Positions 1 through 8,106 of a DNA stretch of 64,000 nt are shown one piece after another. Within the stretch, counting starts at the first letter, position 1. Every line of letters starts with the position of its first letter. Location: contig NZ_JOEM01000016.1 of NCBI RefSeq assembly GCF_000718135.1, forward strand, positions 62,001 through 126,000. The letters run 5' to 3'. Under the pieces are notes generated by a model. It saw only the letters and a program-made list of their open reading frames with translations. It searched no databases and was not told the DNA's origin. Position numbers and translations under genes: made by a program. The DNA comes from Streptomyces cyaneofuscatus (GTDB taxonomy: Bacteria; Actinomycetota; Actinomycetes; Streptomycetales; Streptomycetaceae).

Positions 1-2
1 CC

Positions 3-458
3 GCCTACGCCCCCGGCCTCGCCTCCCTGCGCGAGAAGGGCGTGCCCGCCCGCGCGGGTGCGGAGGCCTCCCACTCGCTGGGCGAGGCCTACCAGGTGGC
101 CGCGCAGCTCGGCGGCCCGACCGGCGAGCTGCTGCGCTCCACGGCCCGGCACGCCTTCGTCGGCGGGCTGCACATCACGCTCTTCGTCAGCGCGGGCCTG
201 CTGCTGCTCGGCGCGCTCGCCGCGCTGCGGCTGCCGAGGGCGATGGACTGTCCGCCCAAGGAGGTCTGCCTCCTGGGCGAGCGCCCGGCCGCCGAGCCCG
301 GGACCTCCGCCGACCGCCCGGACTCCGAGGCCCCCGCCACCGAGCCCCGGACCGCCGCCGTCCCGGCCCCCGCTCCCGAGCCCTCGGCCCCGCGCCTGAG
401 GCTCCCCGCGCGGCGCGAACCGGCCGAGGCGACCGGCTCTGGACGAGCGGCACGCTGA
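3..458 (+). CDS. MFS transporter, C-terminal part (partial, start outside window)
   Basis: The reading frame is open from the first base, so only the last ~151 residues are present. A loop with the acidic and small residues typical of the end of DHA2/EmrB-type drug exporters leads into one clear membrane helix (TLFVSAGLLLLGALAALRLP). A long Ala/Pro/Glu-rich cytoplasmic tail without recognisable domain follows. Such a tail after the last helix is common in Streptomyces MFS antibiotic or multidrug exporters. Substrate cannot be inferred from this fragment. The gene reads toward the acyl-CoA dehydrogenase but is separated by about 100 bases, so it is probably not in the same transcript. Confidence 0.6.
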   Translation, partial: AYAPGLASLREKGVPARAGAEASHSLGEAYQVAAQLGGPTGELLRSTARHAFVGGLHITLFVSAGLLLLGALAALRLPRAMDCPPKEVCLLGERPAAEPGTSADRPDSEAPATEPRTAAVPAPAPEPSAPRLRLPARREPAEATGSGRAAR

Positions 459-561
459 GCCGTAACGTCTCCACGACGTTTCGACTACCACTGCTAGTTT
501 TCGGAGGGCCGCGGCCGACCCCGCCCCTCCGGACACCGTGCGAGCCGCCGGAGGCACCCTC

Positions 562-1782
562 ATGTCCAGCACCGATTCCGCGAAGCCGTCGAAGCTCCCG
601 CCGTTCGAGCCCACCGACCCCCTCGGCATCGACGATCTGTTCGGCCCCGACGACCTGGCCATCCGCGACACCGTCCGCACCTGGGCCGCCGACCGGGTCC
701 TGCCGCACATCGCCGAGTGGTACGAGAAGGGGGAGCTGCCCGGCATCCGGGAGCTGGCCCGGGAGCTCGGTGCGCTCGGCGCGCTCGGCATGTCGCTGGA
801 CGGCTACGGCTGCGCCGGGGCGAGCGCCGTCCAGTACGGGCTGGCCTGCCTGGAGCTGGAGGCCGCCGACTCCGGGATCCGCTCGCTCGTCTCCGTACAG
901 GGGTCGCTCGCCATGTACGCGATCCACCGCTTCGGCTCCGAGGAGCAGAAGCAGCGGTGGCTCCCCGGCATGGCGGCCGGCGAGATCATCGGCTGCTTCG
1001 GGCTGACCGAGCCCGACCACGGCTCCGACCCGGCCGGGATGCGGACGTACGCCAAGCGCGACGGCGAGGACTGGGTGCTCACCGGGCGCAAGATGTGGAT
1101 CACCAACGGATCGGTCGCGGGCGTGGCGATCGTCTGGGCGCAGACCGACGAGGGCGACGAGGGCCGTGGCATCCGCGGCTTCGTCGTACCGACCGACACC
1201 CCCGGCTTCTCGGCGCCGGAGATCCACCACAAGTGGTCGCTGCGCGCCTCGGTCACCAGCGAGCTGGTCATGGACGGCGTCCGGCTTCCGGCCGACGCGG
1301 TGCTTCCGGACGCGAAGGGGCTGCGCGGCCCGCTCAGCTGTCTGAGCCACGCCCGGTACGGGATCGTCTGGGGCGCCATGGGCGCGGCGCGGGCCAGCTT
1401 CGAGTCGGCCCTCGACTACGCGAGGACCCGGGAACAGTTCGGCCGGCCGATCGGCGGCTTCCAGCTCACCCAGGCCAAGCTTGCGGACATGGCCGTGGAA
1501 CTGCACAAGGGCATCCTGCTCGCCCACCATCTGGGCCGCCGCATGGACGCGGGGCGCCTCCGCCCCGAGCAGGTCAGCTTCGGCAAGCTCAACAACGTGC
1601 GGGAGGCCATCGAGATCTGCCGTACCTCGCGCACGATCCTCGGTGCCAACGGGATCTCGCTGGAGTACCCGGTGATGCGGCACGCGACCAACCTGGAGTC
1701 GGTGCTCACATACGAGGGCACCGTGGAGATGCACCAGCTGGTACTGGGCAAGGCGCTCACCGGTCTCGACGCCTTCCGGTGA
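562..1782 (+). CDS. gcdH: Glutaryl-CoA dehydrogenase-type acyl-CoA dehydrogenase
   Basis: This FAD flavoenzyme belongs to the acyl-CoA dehydrogenase family and probably oxidatively decarboxylates glutaryl-CoA to crotonyl-CoA in lysine/tryptophan breakdown. It has the family's full length (406 aa). The FAD/substrate stretch CFGLTEPDHGSDPAGM, the ITNGS loop and the C-terminal TYEGTVEMHQ are all present; the Glu of YEG aligns with the catalytic base of glutaryl-CoA dehydrogenases. The GYGCAG and SGIRS-VSVQGSL segments are characteristic of this subfamily; the Arg there lies where the glutaryl carboxylate is bound. I place the start at the ATG preceded by GGAGG at 550-554 rather than the GTG eight codons upstream. 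Neighbours do not form an obvious lysine pathway, so the substrate rests on sequence resemblance. Another short-chain acyl-CoA is possible. Confidence 0.85.
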   Translation: MSSTDSAKPSKLPPFEPTDPLGIDDLFGPDDLAIRDTVRTWAADRVLPHIAEWYEKGELPGIRELARELGALGALGMSLDGYGCAGASAVQYGLACLELEAADSGIRSLVSVQGSLAMYAIHRFGSEEQKQRWLPGMAAGEIIGCFGLTEPDHGSDPAGMRTYAKRDGEDWVLTGRKMWITNGSVAGVAIVWAQTDEGDEGRGIRGFVVPTDTPGFSAPEIHHKWSLRASVTSELVMDGVRLPADAVLPDAKGLRGPLSCLSHARYGIVWGAMGAARASFESALDYARTREQFGRPIGGFQLTQAKLADMAVELHKGILLAHHLGRRMDAGRLRPEQVSFGKLNNVREAIEICRTSRTILGANGISLEYPVMRHATNLESVLTYEGTVEMHQLVLGKALTGLDAFR

Positions 1783-1849
1783 ACACGACCCGCCCCGAGG
1801 GGCGTGCCGACCGGAGGCGCTGACCGGAACTTTCCGGCGAGCGCCCTGC

Positions 1850-2293
1850 TCAGCTCTGGTTGAAGAAGCCGTCGGCCTTGCGGCCGGCGGCTTCCCCGGC
1901 GACCACCTGGGTGTCGGCCGGGGAGAGCAGGAAGACCCGGGTGGCCACCCGGTCGATCGAACCGCGCAGACCGAAGATCAGCCCGGCGGCGAAGTCCACC
2001 ACACGCTTGGCGTCGGCGGGGTCCATGGCCGTGAGGTTGACGATCACCGGGACACCGTCCCGGAACAGCTCACCGATGGCCCGTGCGTCCCGGAAGCTGT
2101 CCGGGGTCACCGTGGCGATCCGGCGGTCCTGCTCCTGCGCCGCCTCGGCGGCCACCTGCACCCGCGGGTCGGTGACCCAGGCCTGGTTGCCCGTGCCCGT
2201 CTCCGTACCCTCGGCGTACTCGTCGTCGTAGTACCGCTCGTCGTTGTCCTCTACGAGCCCCAGCCACGCACTCGCCTTGCGCACCGATCCCAT
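1850..2293 (-). CDS. sflA: SepF-like cell division protein
   Basis: A 147-aa protein. After a short N-terminus and an acidic, Gly/Thr-rich linker it carries a single SepF domain (about residues 58-140). The domain has the pattern [44 protein letters not shown] and a C-terminal [13 protein letters not shown] strand. SepF proteins bind FtsZ and anchor it at the membrane. Streptomyces has a main SepF in the dcw cluster plus shorter SepF-like proteins. This one stands alone, away from ftsZ, which suggests the SflA-type paralog that modulates FtsZ assembly at growing tips and septa. The name is an inference from size and context. AGGAGG lies just upstream of the ATG. The gene is divergent from the DUF5685 gene. 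Confidence 0.75.
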   Translation of the reverse strand: MGSVRKASAWLGLVEDNDERYYDDEYAEGTETGTGNQAWVTDPRVQVAAEAAQEQDRRIATVTPDSFRDARAIGELFRDGVPVIVNLTAMDPADAKRVVDFAAGLIFGLRGSIDRVATRVFLLSPADTQVVAGEAAGRKADGFFNQS

Positions 2294-2604
2294 GGACGCC
2301 TCCTCTCAACCGCGGTTCCTTGGTGTTCCGCATCTCTTTCGTATCCCTATGGTCGTCCATGATGCGGATACCGCGCCAAGTGGATAGTCGCCGCACAGGT
2401 GATTCGTGACGGTACTGGTGCAGAACATGTGGCGGTTCGTCAAGGTTCCGCCTGCGTAAGGCCTGCCCCGATGGGAAAATATGATGCGCCGGTCCGTACG
2501 GGTGACATGGGGGACGTACGGGTGAACGGATCACTCGATACGATGCACGGCGCTCAGGTGTGCGAGTGGCGCGCACCGGCTGGAACGGCTCGCGGGGGAT
2601 CGGC
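2294..2604. other. Divergent intergenic region, sflA / DUF5685 gene
   Basis: This 311-base gap holds the ribosome-binding sites of both divergent genes and presumably both promoters. I see no RNA gene, no strong inverted repeat and no convincing small coding frame. Several A/T-richer stretches near 2330-2500 are compatible with promoters, but I cannot assign -35/-10 pairs with confidence. Confidence 0.4.
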
Positions 2605-3837
2605 ATGTTCGGAATCGTGAGGCCCTGTACGCACCGGCTCTCCGAAGGTCTGCGGACCGAGTGGATGGCCCATCTCTGCGGTCTCTGCCTGGCCCTGAGG
2701 GCGGATCACGGGCAATTTGCCCGGATCGTCACGAACTATGACGGTCTGATCGTCTCGGTCCTGACGGAGGCTCAGACCGGCGCCATGCCCGCCGGGCGGC
2801 GCACCGCCGGGCCGTGCCCGCTGCGCGCCATGCGGACGGCCCCGGTCGCGATGGGGGAGGGGGCCCGGCTCGCCGCCGCCGTCTCGCTCGTCCTCGCCTC
2901 CGCCAAGGTGCGCGACCACGTCGCCGACCGGGACGGGCTGTTGGCCCGCCGGCCGGTCGCGGCGGCCGCGCGGCGGGTGGCGGCGGGCTGGGACCGGGCC
3001 GGAGCCCGTACGGGGGCGGCGCTCGGCTTCGACACCGCCCTCCTGGTGGACGCGGTCGACCGGCAGACCGGCATCGAGACCCTCGCCGGGCCCGGTACCC
3101 CGCTGCTGACGGTCACCGAACCCACCGAGACGGCCACCGCGGCCGCTTTCACGCACACCGCGGTCCTCGCCGGGAAGCCGCAGAACGCCGCCCCGCTCGC
3201 GGAGGCCGGACGGCTCTTCGGGCGGCTCGCGCATCTGCTGGACGCCGTGGAGGACCGGGAAGCTGACGCCGCGTCGGGTGCCTGGAACCCGCTCACGGTG
3301 ACCGGCACCTCGCTGACCGAGGCGCGCCGGCTCTGCGACGACGCGCTGCACGGCGTACGGCTCGCGCTGCGGGAGGTGGAGTTCACCGACGGCCAGCTCG
3401 TCCACGTCCTGCTCGCCCACGAGCTGCGGCGCTCGGTCGACCGGGCGTTCGGCACGTCGTCCTGCTCGCACCAGGGGCTGGAGGTGCCGGAGGGTTCCTT
3501 CGGGCCGCCCCCCGGCAACCCGTACGGTCCGACCCCCGGCAGCCCCTACGGTCCCACCCCCGGCAATCCGTACGGTCCCACCCCCGGCGGTCCCGCCGCC
3601 CCGCCTCCGCCCCGGCCGCCGCGCGACCGGCGCGGGCTGATCGCCGGGTGCCTGGTCTGGGCCGGGCTCGCCTGCACCTGCCAGCTGTGCTGCGGGAGCT
3701 ACGAGGACCCCTGGAGCGGGGAGCGGCGGGAGGCGCCGTGCCAGAGCTGCGGCGACTGCTGCGAGGCGTGCGACTGCTGCGGCCAGTGCGGCGAGGGGTG
3801 CTGCTGCTGCGGCGATTCCTGCGGGTGCGACTGCTAG
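2605..3837 (+). CDS. DUF5685-family protein with Pro/Gly repeats and cysteine-rich tail
   Basis: A 410-aa protein of unknown function. The N-terminal ~290 residues match the DUF5685 pattern as I recall it: an opening MFGIVRPCTHRL, then HLCGLCLALR and TNYDGLIVSVLTEAQTG, a helical body, and SSCSHQG near residue 300. Conserved Cys residues suggest a bound metal or Fe-S centre. A low-complexity linker (residues ~310-345) repeats the unit G(N/S)PYGPTPG about four times. A short hydrophobic stretch (LIAGCLVWAGLACTCQLCC) and an extremely Cys-rich end follow, with many CC and CxxC pairs in the last 60 residues. I chose the ATG at 2605 because a GGGGG run precedes it and the family begins with MFG. 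It is monocistronic, with the binding-protein gene convergent downstream. Confidence 0.65.
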   Translation: MFGIVRPCTHRLSEGLRTEWMAHLCGLCLALRADHGQFARIVTNYDGLIVSVLTEAQTGAMPAGRRTAGPCPLRAMRTAPVAMGEGARLAAAVSLVLASAKVRDHVADRDGLLARRPVAAAARRVAAGWDRAGARTGAALGFDTALLVDAVDRQTGIETLAGPGTPLLTVTEPTETATAAAFTHTAVLAGKPQNAAPLAEAGRLFGRLAHLLDAVEDREADAASGAWNPLTVTGTSLTEARRLCDDALHGVRLALREVEFTDGQLVHVLLAHELRRSVDRAFGTSSCSHQGLEVPEGSFGPPPGNPYGPTPGSPYGPTPGNPYGPTPGGPAAPPPPRPPRDRRGLIAGCLVWAGLACTCQLCCGSYEDPWSGERREAPCQSCGDCCEACDCCGQCGEGCCCCGDSCGCDC

Positions 3838-3876
3838 GACGACCGGTCCTGGCCCGCAGGAATCACCGGCCCCGGG

Positions 3877-4830
3877 CTACTTCGGCTCGGGGCCCTTCAG
3901 CTCCGGCGGCGAGATCTGCGACTTCTCGATCGCGGACTCGGTGGTGCCCCACTTCTCCAGGATCCGGTCGTAGGTCCCGTCCTTCTTGAGCTCGTTGACC
4001 GCGGCCTGGAAGGCCGGCGTCAGCGGGCTGCCCTTCTTGAAGGCGAAGCCGACGTCGAGCCGCTTGTACTCGTTGAGGAAGCGCAGTCCCTCCTGCTGGG
4101 TCACGGCGTACCGCAGCCCGTTGATGGTGGACATGTTCACGTCCGTGCGCTTCTGCTTGAGGGAGAGCCAGACCGCCGCCGGGTCGGCGTAGGTCTTCAC
4201 CTCGTAGGGCTTCTTGCCCTTCTCCGCGCACCGGGGCAGGTTCTCCTGGAGCGCGACCTCGAAGGTGGTGCCCGCGCCGGTCGACACGTTCAGGCCGCAC
4301 AGGTCGGTGAGGTCGGTGATCTCCTTCAGCGGGCTGTCCTCGCGGACGGCGAAGCCCTGGCCGTCGTTGATGTACGTCACGAAGTCGATCGTCTTGCGCC
4401 GTACGTCGGTGACGCCGAAGTTCCCCGTGCCCAGGTCGTACTTCCCGCTGCCGAGCGCCGGCAGGATCGCCTCGAAGGACGCCACCTCGCGCTTCAGCTT
4501 CACGCCCAGCACCTTGGCCACCGCGTCCGCGAAGTCGATGTCCGCACCCGACAGCGTGGTGCCGTCCTCCTCGTAGAACGCCCCGGGCGGGGAGCCGGTG
4601 GCGGCCGCGATCCGCAGGGTGTCGGCCTTCCGGACGTCCTCGGGCAGCAGCTCCGCCACGGCGTCGGCCTTCTTCACCGAGGACACCACGTCCGTGGTCG
4701 GCGTGTCCCCCTTCTTGACCCCGTTCTTGGCGGTGCCTGCCCCGGGCTCCGCCGGGTCCGCGCAGCCGGTGAGGGCCAGGGCGGCGACGGTGATCAAGGC
4801 GAAGAGGGCGCTGTGACGCGATCTGGGCAT
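3877..4830 (-). CDS. ABC transporter substrate-binding lipoprotein (amino-acid/organosulfur type)
   Basis: A 317-aa extracytoplasmic binding protein. The signal peptide ends in a lipobox (LALTGC), so it should be lipid-anchored outside the membrane. The rest is a bacterial extracellular solute-binding family 3 fold (DTLRIAAATGSPPGAF, ADIDFADAVAKVLGVKL, YDLGTGNFGVTDVRRKTIDF, and a terminal DRILEKWG). Such proteins normally deliver polar amino acids or related compounds. The divergent neighbours encode two family-matching permeases, one ATPase and a second binding protein of the same family that also ends with EKS-INPPxL-like residues. The start ATG has GGAGAA upstream. A Cys-ending leader peptide lies upstream on the same strand, consistent with sulfur control. 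Confidence 0.85.
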   Translation of the reverse strand: MPRSRHSALFALITVAALALTGCADPAEPGAGTAKNGVKKGDTPTTDVVSSVKKADAVAELLPEDVRKADTLRIAAATGSPPGAFYEEDGTTLSGADIDFADAVAKVLGVKLKREVASFEAILPALGSGKYDLGTGNFGVTDVRRKTIDFVTYINDGQGFAVREDSPLKEITDLTDLCGLNVSTGAGTTFEVALQENLPRCAEKGKKPYEVKTYADPAAVWLSLKQKRTDVNMSTINGLRYAVTQQEGLRFLNEYKRLDVGFAFKKGSPLTPAFQAAVNELKKDGTYDRILEKWGTTESAIEKSQISPPELKGPEPK

Positions 4831-5340
4831 GGCTCTGTTTTCTCCGGGTTCGTCAAGGTATGCCGACCGGCCCCGGGCCCGGAAGGGCGCGGAGCGGCGG
4901 CGACAGGTTCAGCGGTGCGTGAGCGCGGTTCAGTGGTGCCTGGGCGCGAGGACGTGCGGCGGAGCGAGGGGAGGGTGACGCGGTGTGGTGGAGGTGAAGT
5001 CACGCGGGGAATGCTGCTCGAACGCCCTCAGAGCAGGCGTGAGCAGGGGAAATCCGGACAGCAGGCGGTCAGCTCAACAGGAAGAGGACCACACGCGACC
5101 GAAGTCGATGTGGGAGCGGGTGACCAGCCACTGCTGCGAATACATGGGGCCAGTGGAACAGGCATCCGGGTGCGCGTCAACCGAGATGAGACAAGCCGCT
5201 CAGATCGTGGACAGGCTTGACAACGCGCCGTGTTCACCGCTTATCTCGGAGGCGGACCGGCGCTGAGGGGCCCGTTCCGTGTGGTTTTCCGGTGTGAAGG
5301 TACGCCCCGTGTTCGATCTCAGCATCCACGGAGCCCTCGC
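4831..5340. promoter_or_regulatory. Divergent control region of the sulfur/ABC cluster
   Basis: This 510-base region lies between the minus-strand binding-protein gene and the plus-strand permease. It contains the leader peptide (5074-5145) on the minus strand and about 240 bases of GC-rich untranslated sequence between that peptide and the binding-protein start, which is room for attenuator hairpins. On the plus strand I found no comparable Cys-ending peptide before the permease operon. The permease start at 5341 has GGAG about ten bases upstream. Promoters for both directions must lie around 5150-5330, but I could not assign their elements. Confidence 0.5.
5074..5145 (-). CDS. Cysteine-terminated leader peptide (putative attenuation uORF)
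   Basis: This 23-codon frame is read from the ATG at 5145. It begins MYSQQWLVTRSH, continues IDFGRVW and ends SSSC-stop. It matches the recurring actinobacterial 'putative leader peptide' pattern (…TRRHIDLxRV…C) found before sulfur-assimilation and organosulfur genes. There, slow translation at the final Cys codon is thought to control downstream expression when cysteine is scarce. It lies in the same orientation as the binding-protein gene, about 240 bases upstream. The gene context (flavin monooxygenases, ABC uptake) fits sulfur scavenging. I see no strong Shine-Dalgarno site, so the ATG may be leaderless or weakly translated. The peptide itself is seen in the sequence; the regulatory role is inferred. 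Confidence 0.75.
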   Translation of the reverse strand: MYSQQWLVTRSHIDFGRVWSSSC

Positions 5341-6210
5341 ATGCCCCCGCAGACCGATCTGCTGCCTCCCTCGTCCTCCGCGCCCCCCGTCAAGAACGAC
5401 GGCGACAGTACGGTCCCCCGCATCGTCCCCGTACGCCGAACGGGCCGCTGGACAGCGGCTGTTGCCGTACTCGTCCTCCTCGCACTGGCGCTGAACTCGG
5501 TCATCCGCAACGAGGCCTTCGAGTGGGACGTCGTCGTCTCCTACTTCGCCACCGTCTCCGTCCTGCGCGGGCTCTGGCTCACCCTGTGGCTCACCGCGGT
5601 CGTCATGGTGCTCGGCTTCGCGCTCGGGGCGCTCCTCGCCGTCCTGAGGCTCTCCGGCAACCCCGTGCTCCAGGCGGTGAGTTGGGGGTACGTCTGGCTC
5701 TTCCGGTCCACCCCGATCCTGGTCCAGCTGCTGTTCTGGTTCAACATCGGCGCCCTCTACCCGCAGATCCTCGGCGTCAACACCGTCACCCTCATGGGCC
5801 CGGTCACCATCGCCGTCATCGGGCTGACCCTGCACGAGGCCGCGTACGCCGCCGAGGTCGTCCGCGGCGGCATCCTCTCCGTCGAACGCGGCCAGATCGA
5901 GGCCGCCCAGTCCCTGGGGCTCGGCCCCTGGCGGCGCTTCCGGCGGATCGTGCTGCCGCAGGCGATGCGCTCCATCGTCCCGCCGGCCGGGAACATGCTG
6001 ATCGGCACCCTCAAGGGCACCTCGATCGTCAGCATCATCGCCGTGCAGGACCTGCTCTACTCCGTCCAGCTCGTCTACCACCGCACCTACCAGGTCATCC
6101 CGCTGCTCCTCGTCGCCACCATCTGGTACGCGCTCGTCACCTCGCTGCTGAGCATCGGCCAGCGCTATGTGGAGCGCTACTACGCCCGCGGTACGGCGGG
6201 TGCCCGATGA
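5341..6210 (+). CDS. ABC transporter permease (polar amino-acid type)
   Basis: A 289-aa inner-membrane permease of the HisMQ/GltJK family with five or six helices. A Ser/Pro-rich N-terminus precedes the first helix (AAVAVLVLLALALNSVI). The canonical loop that contacts the ATPase is present as [24 protein letters not shown] (about residues 185-210), together with FRSTPILVQLLFWF. The ATG at 5341 was chosen over upstream starts because GGAG precedes it and it gives the normal length. The stop overlaps the start of the next gene (ATGA at 6207-6210), so the two are translationally coupled. It probably pairs with one of the two lipoproteins of this cluster. Confidence 0.85.
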   Translation: MPPQTDLLPPSSSAPPVKNDGDSTVPRIVPVRRTGRWTAAVAVLVLLALALNSVIRNEAFEWDVVVSYFATVSVLRGLWLTLWLTAVVMVLGFALGALLAVLRLSGNPVLQAVSWGYVWLFRSTPILVQLLFWFNIGALYPQILGVNTVTLMGPVTIAVIGLTLHEAAYAAEVVRGGILSVERGQIEAAQSLGLGPWRRFRRIVLPQAMRSIVPPAGNMLIGTLKGTSIVSIIAVQDLLYSVQLVYHRTYQVIPLLLVATIWYALVTSLLSIGQRYVERYYARGTAGAR

Positions 6211-8048
6211 GCACCGCACCCACCCTGGTGGTGATCGGCGGCGGCCCGCGCGGCACCGGCGTCATCGAGCGCATCGCCGCCAACGCCCTTGAGCTGTACG
6301 GGGATCTGCCCCTGGACATCCACCTCGTCGACCCCTACCCGGCCGGCGGCGGACGGATCTGGCGGCCGGACCAGTCGCCGCTGCTCTGGATGAACTCCAT
6401 GGCCGAGGACGTCACCATGTTCACCGACGAGACGGTGGAGCTGGCCGGACCGGTCGTCGCGGGGCCCGCCCTGCACGCCTGGGCCGAGGACGTCCGCGCC
6501 GGACGCGTCACCCCCGACGCCGAGCCCGCCGTTCTCGCGGAGATACGCGGCCTCACCGGCCAGGACTTCCCCAGCCGGCGGCTCCAGAGCGCCTATCTGC
6601 GCTGGACCTACGAGCGCGCCCTGGCGGCTCTGCCACCCTCGATCACCGTGCACGAGCACCGCACCACCGCTCTCTCCGTCACCGGCCCGCGCGGCTCCCG
6701 CCAGCGCGTGAGGCTGAAGGACCGCACCGAGCCGCTCCTCGCCGACCTCGTCGTCCTGACCGTCGGCCACCTGGACGCCGAACAGGAGCCGGAGCAGGCC
6801 GAGTTGAGCGACTTCGCGGCACGGCACGGGCTGATCCACCTGCCGCCCGACTTCACCGCCGACACCGACCTCACCGCACTGCCCGCCGGCGAACCGGTCA
6901 TCGTCCGCGGCTTCGGCCTCGCCTTCATCGACCTGATGGTCCTGCTCACCGAGGGGCGCGGCGGACGTCACGAGAACGGGGTCTACGTGCCGTCGGGGCG
7001 CGAGCCCGTGCTGTACGTGGGATCGCGGCGCGGGGTCCCGTACCACTCGAAGATCGGCTACACCTGGACCGGCGAACGCCCGCCGCTGCCGCGCTACTTG
7101 ACCCCGGCATGGGCGGATGAGCTGCTGAGCCGGCCCGGGCCGCTCGACTTCCGGCGCGATGTGTGGCCACTGGTCGCCAAGGAGCTCGGCCACGCCCACT
7201 ACCACCGGCTGTTCACCGCCCACCCCGGGCGCACCACCCTGGACCCCGAGGTCTTCGACGCGAAGTACGCCGCCGCCGACCCCGGCAGCCCCGAGCTGGC
7301 CGACCTCGTCGCCGGTGCCGTACCCGACCCCGCCGACCGGCTGGACCTGGACGCGCTCGACCGGCCGCTGGACGGGGTGACGTACGAGAGCGGCGAGGCG
7401 CTCCAGGAAGGGCTGCGCGACTACATCACCGCTGACCTGACCCGCCGTCACGACCCGGACCACAGCACGGATCTCGCCGTCTTCCTCGGGCTGCTCTCCG
7501 CCTACGCGCAGCTCATCCGGCTCGGCGACATCGGCAACTGGTGGCACGGCTTCTTCAGCTACCTCGCCTCCGGACCGCCGGGCCCCCGCCTGGAACAGCT
7601 CCTCGCCCTCTCCCGGGCCGGCGTCGTCCGCTTCCTCGGCGGCTCCGTCACCGTCGAGGCCGACGAGGAGCGCGGCGTCTTCCGGGCGAGCGCCGCCACC
7701 GTGCCCGGCGAGCACATCGAGGCCCGCGCCCTGGTGGAGGCCCGCCTCCCGGACCCCTCGCTCCGGCACACCGCCAGCCCGCTGCTGCGCACCCTGTACG
7801 AGGGCGGGGCTGCCGTCACCGACACGGGCCTGCTCTCCGTGGACCCGGGCGACAGCCGCATCGTGGACCGCGAGGGGCGCCCGCACCCGCGCCGCTTCGC
7901 GCTCGGTCCGTTCACCACGGCACGCAACAGCGGCGCCTTCACCCGCCCCCGTACGGGCGGACCCGCCTTCCGGCAGAACGACGCGGCCGCCCGCGCCGCG
8001 CTCACCTTCCTGCGCGACCTCTCCTGTAGCGGCCGGATCGCCTCCTGA
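6207..8048 (+). CDS. FAD/NAD(P)-binding protein (large oxidoreductase-like)
   Basis: A 613-aa protein that starts with a Rossmann dinucleotide site (LVVIGGGPRGTGVIERI) and continues with an FAD-dependent amine/ornithine-hydroxylase-like N-terminal region (DPYPAGGGRIWRPDQS, LWMNSMAED). A second nucleotide-binding-like stretch is VIVRGFGLAFIDLMV (about residues 230-245). Length and order resemble the 'FAD/NAD(P)-binding protein' family often placed next to flavin-dependent sulfur monooxygenases. Its reaction is not established; a redox role in oxidising the imported substrate or recycling flavin is an inference. It overlaps the upstream permease by four bases and is followed after 58 bases by a second permease, so it sits inside the operon. 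Confidence 0.7.
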   Translation: MSTAPTLVVIGGGPRGTGVIERIAANALELYGDLPLDIHLVDPYPAGGGRIWRPDQSPLLWMNSMAEDVTMFTDETVELAGPVVAGPALHAWAEDVRAGRVTPDAEPAVLAEIRGLTGQDFPSRRLQSAYLRWTYERALAALPPSITVHEHRTTALSVTGPRGSRQRVRLKDRTEPLLADLVVLTVGHLDAEQEPEQAELSDFAARHGLIHLPPDFTADTDLTALPAGEPVIVRGFGLAFIDLMVLLTEGRGGRHENGVYVPSGREPVLYVGSRRGVPYHSKIGYTWTGERPPLPRYLTPAWADELLSRPGPLDFRRDVWPLVAKELGHAHYHRLFTAHPGRTTLDPEVFDAKYAAADPGSPELADLVAGAVPDPADRLDLDALDRPLDGVTYESGEALQEGLRDYITADLTRRHDPDHSTDLAVFLGLLSAYAQLIRLGDIGNWWHGFFSYLASGPPGPRLEQLLALSRAGVVRFLGGSVTVEADEERGVFRASAATVPGEHIEARALVEARLPDPSLRHTASPLLRTLYEGGAAVTDTGLLSVDPGDSRIVDREGRPHPRRFALGPFTTARNSGAFTRPRTGGPAFRQNDAAARAALTFLRDLSCSGRIAS

Positions 8049-8106
8049 GACCCCCACCCGCGCTCGTTCCCCTACCGCCACCGCCACCGCTCCCAAGGAT
8101 CCCGCC

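Noticed and set aside
1791..1804. CGCCCC-GA-GGGGCG after the acyl-CoA dehydrogenase as a terminator
   Set aside because: The loop would have only two bases and the stem six; too weak to list.
5187..5267. Short plus-strand frame MRQAAQIVDRLDNAPCS… before the permease operon
   Set aside because: Lacks the conserved leader-peptide pattern and a Cys end; no RBS. Not comparable with the minus-strand leader.
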